From Chiridota heheva (Eukaryota > Echinodermata > Holothuroidea > Apodida > Chiridotidae), in assembly GCA_020152595.1 (NCBI GenBank), contig JAIGNY010000135.1:1-64000 (forward strand): a stretch of 64,000 bases of DNA, read 5' to 3'. The notes under the pieces are model-generated. The model saw only the letters and a program-made list of their open reading frames with translations, was not told the DNA's origin and ran no database searches. Positions within the stretch are counted from its first letter, which is position 1. Every line of letters starts with the position of its first letter. This document shows, one piece after another, positions 63,561 to 64,000 of the stretch. The position numbers were made by a program, and so were the translations under genes.

Positions 63561-64000
63561 AAAACTCCCCAAATAGTTTTTCAAAATTAATATATGTAAA
63601 AGCAAATATAACCTAATACTACTATCTCCATATGGAACAGATATCTGATGTTTATTCCCTATAAAACAAAGATTTTAATGCAATGAACTTGACCGAGAGT
63701 CAAGCACTTCTTCTCACCCCTTAATAAAAATAATTTTGTATACTTTGTTCTTAATGGAACATGAAAGCAGCCAACTTTGTGTTATTGAAAATATTGGCCA
63801 TTCTGACTTGATTAAAAGGGTTTCTCAGATTCTAACCTATTTTAACGGAAACTTTTAGACCTTAATGTTTTTGTCAGCTTTGTCAAAGTGGTATCGTTTG
63901 TACAGTATGTCAACAGACAACTAACGAAATTTAGCCACATTGATATGTCATTACTGTCATGAACATGACAATCAACTTCTTGAAGAATATTCATTACATT

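Overview
This is eukaryotic, animal DNA: AT-rich, intron-dense and full of tandem repeats and transposon debris. The only host gene I can support is the gelsolin half of a Flightless-1 homolog (FLII; an LRR-plus-gelsolin actin regulator and nuclear-receptor coactivator), on the + strand. Seventeen exons chain in phase between 411 and 61479, and an 18th (38155-38265) looks like a diverged duplicate of the exon at 45676-45784. The N-terminal LRR half lies left of the window, and the last part of gelsolin repeat 6 lies right of it. The protein resembles both vertebrate and insect Flightless-1. The gene shape, minisatellites and LINE/SINE fragments suggest a marine invertebrate, perhaps an echinoderm; this is an inference, and the sequence does not name the species.

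Layout. Intron 1 (488-1951) holds a SINE and two small minisatellites. Introns 2-4 (2089-9404) hold a fold-back element, LINE tails, a 21-bp array and a 20-bp array. Intron 5 (9646-14177) holds a 102-bp satellite split by a 2.67-kb piggyBac-type transposon. Intron 6 is almost wholly a 9.9-kb array of a 15-bp unit (14458-24388), followed by a 186-bp MITE. Intron 7 is an 8.35-kb array of a 49-bp unit. Introns 8 and 10 carry 38-bp and 36-bp arrays. The interval 38266-45675 carries a 19-bp array interrupted by an RNase H-bearing LINE, then a 27-bp array. Intron 12 has two copies of a TIR-bearing MITE and a degenerate ~150-bp composite repeat. Introns 14-16 carry 20-bp, 89-bp and 28-bp arrays. Intron 17 (56773-61296) has an inverted-repeat element and a second copy of the composite repeat. 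The right end has more copies of the same LINE family.

The most interesting points are: (1) a second, in-frame copy of the exon that ends gelsolin repeat 3; (2) two single-base frame breaks in otherwise well-conserved exons, both in short homopolymers, pointing to assembly error or a non-functional allele; (3) nearly every intron having its own private minisatellite, together roughly 25-30 kb of the window; (4) a clean piggyBac insertion whose empty site is preserved by neighbouring repeat units.

The very long open frames in this window (up to about 2100 codons) are products of tandem repeats with unit lengths divisible by three and are not genes. I saw no other host protein-coding gene, no rRNA and no CRISPR array.
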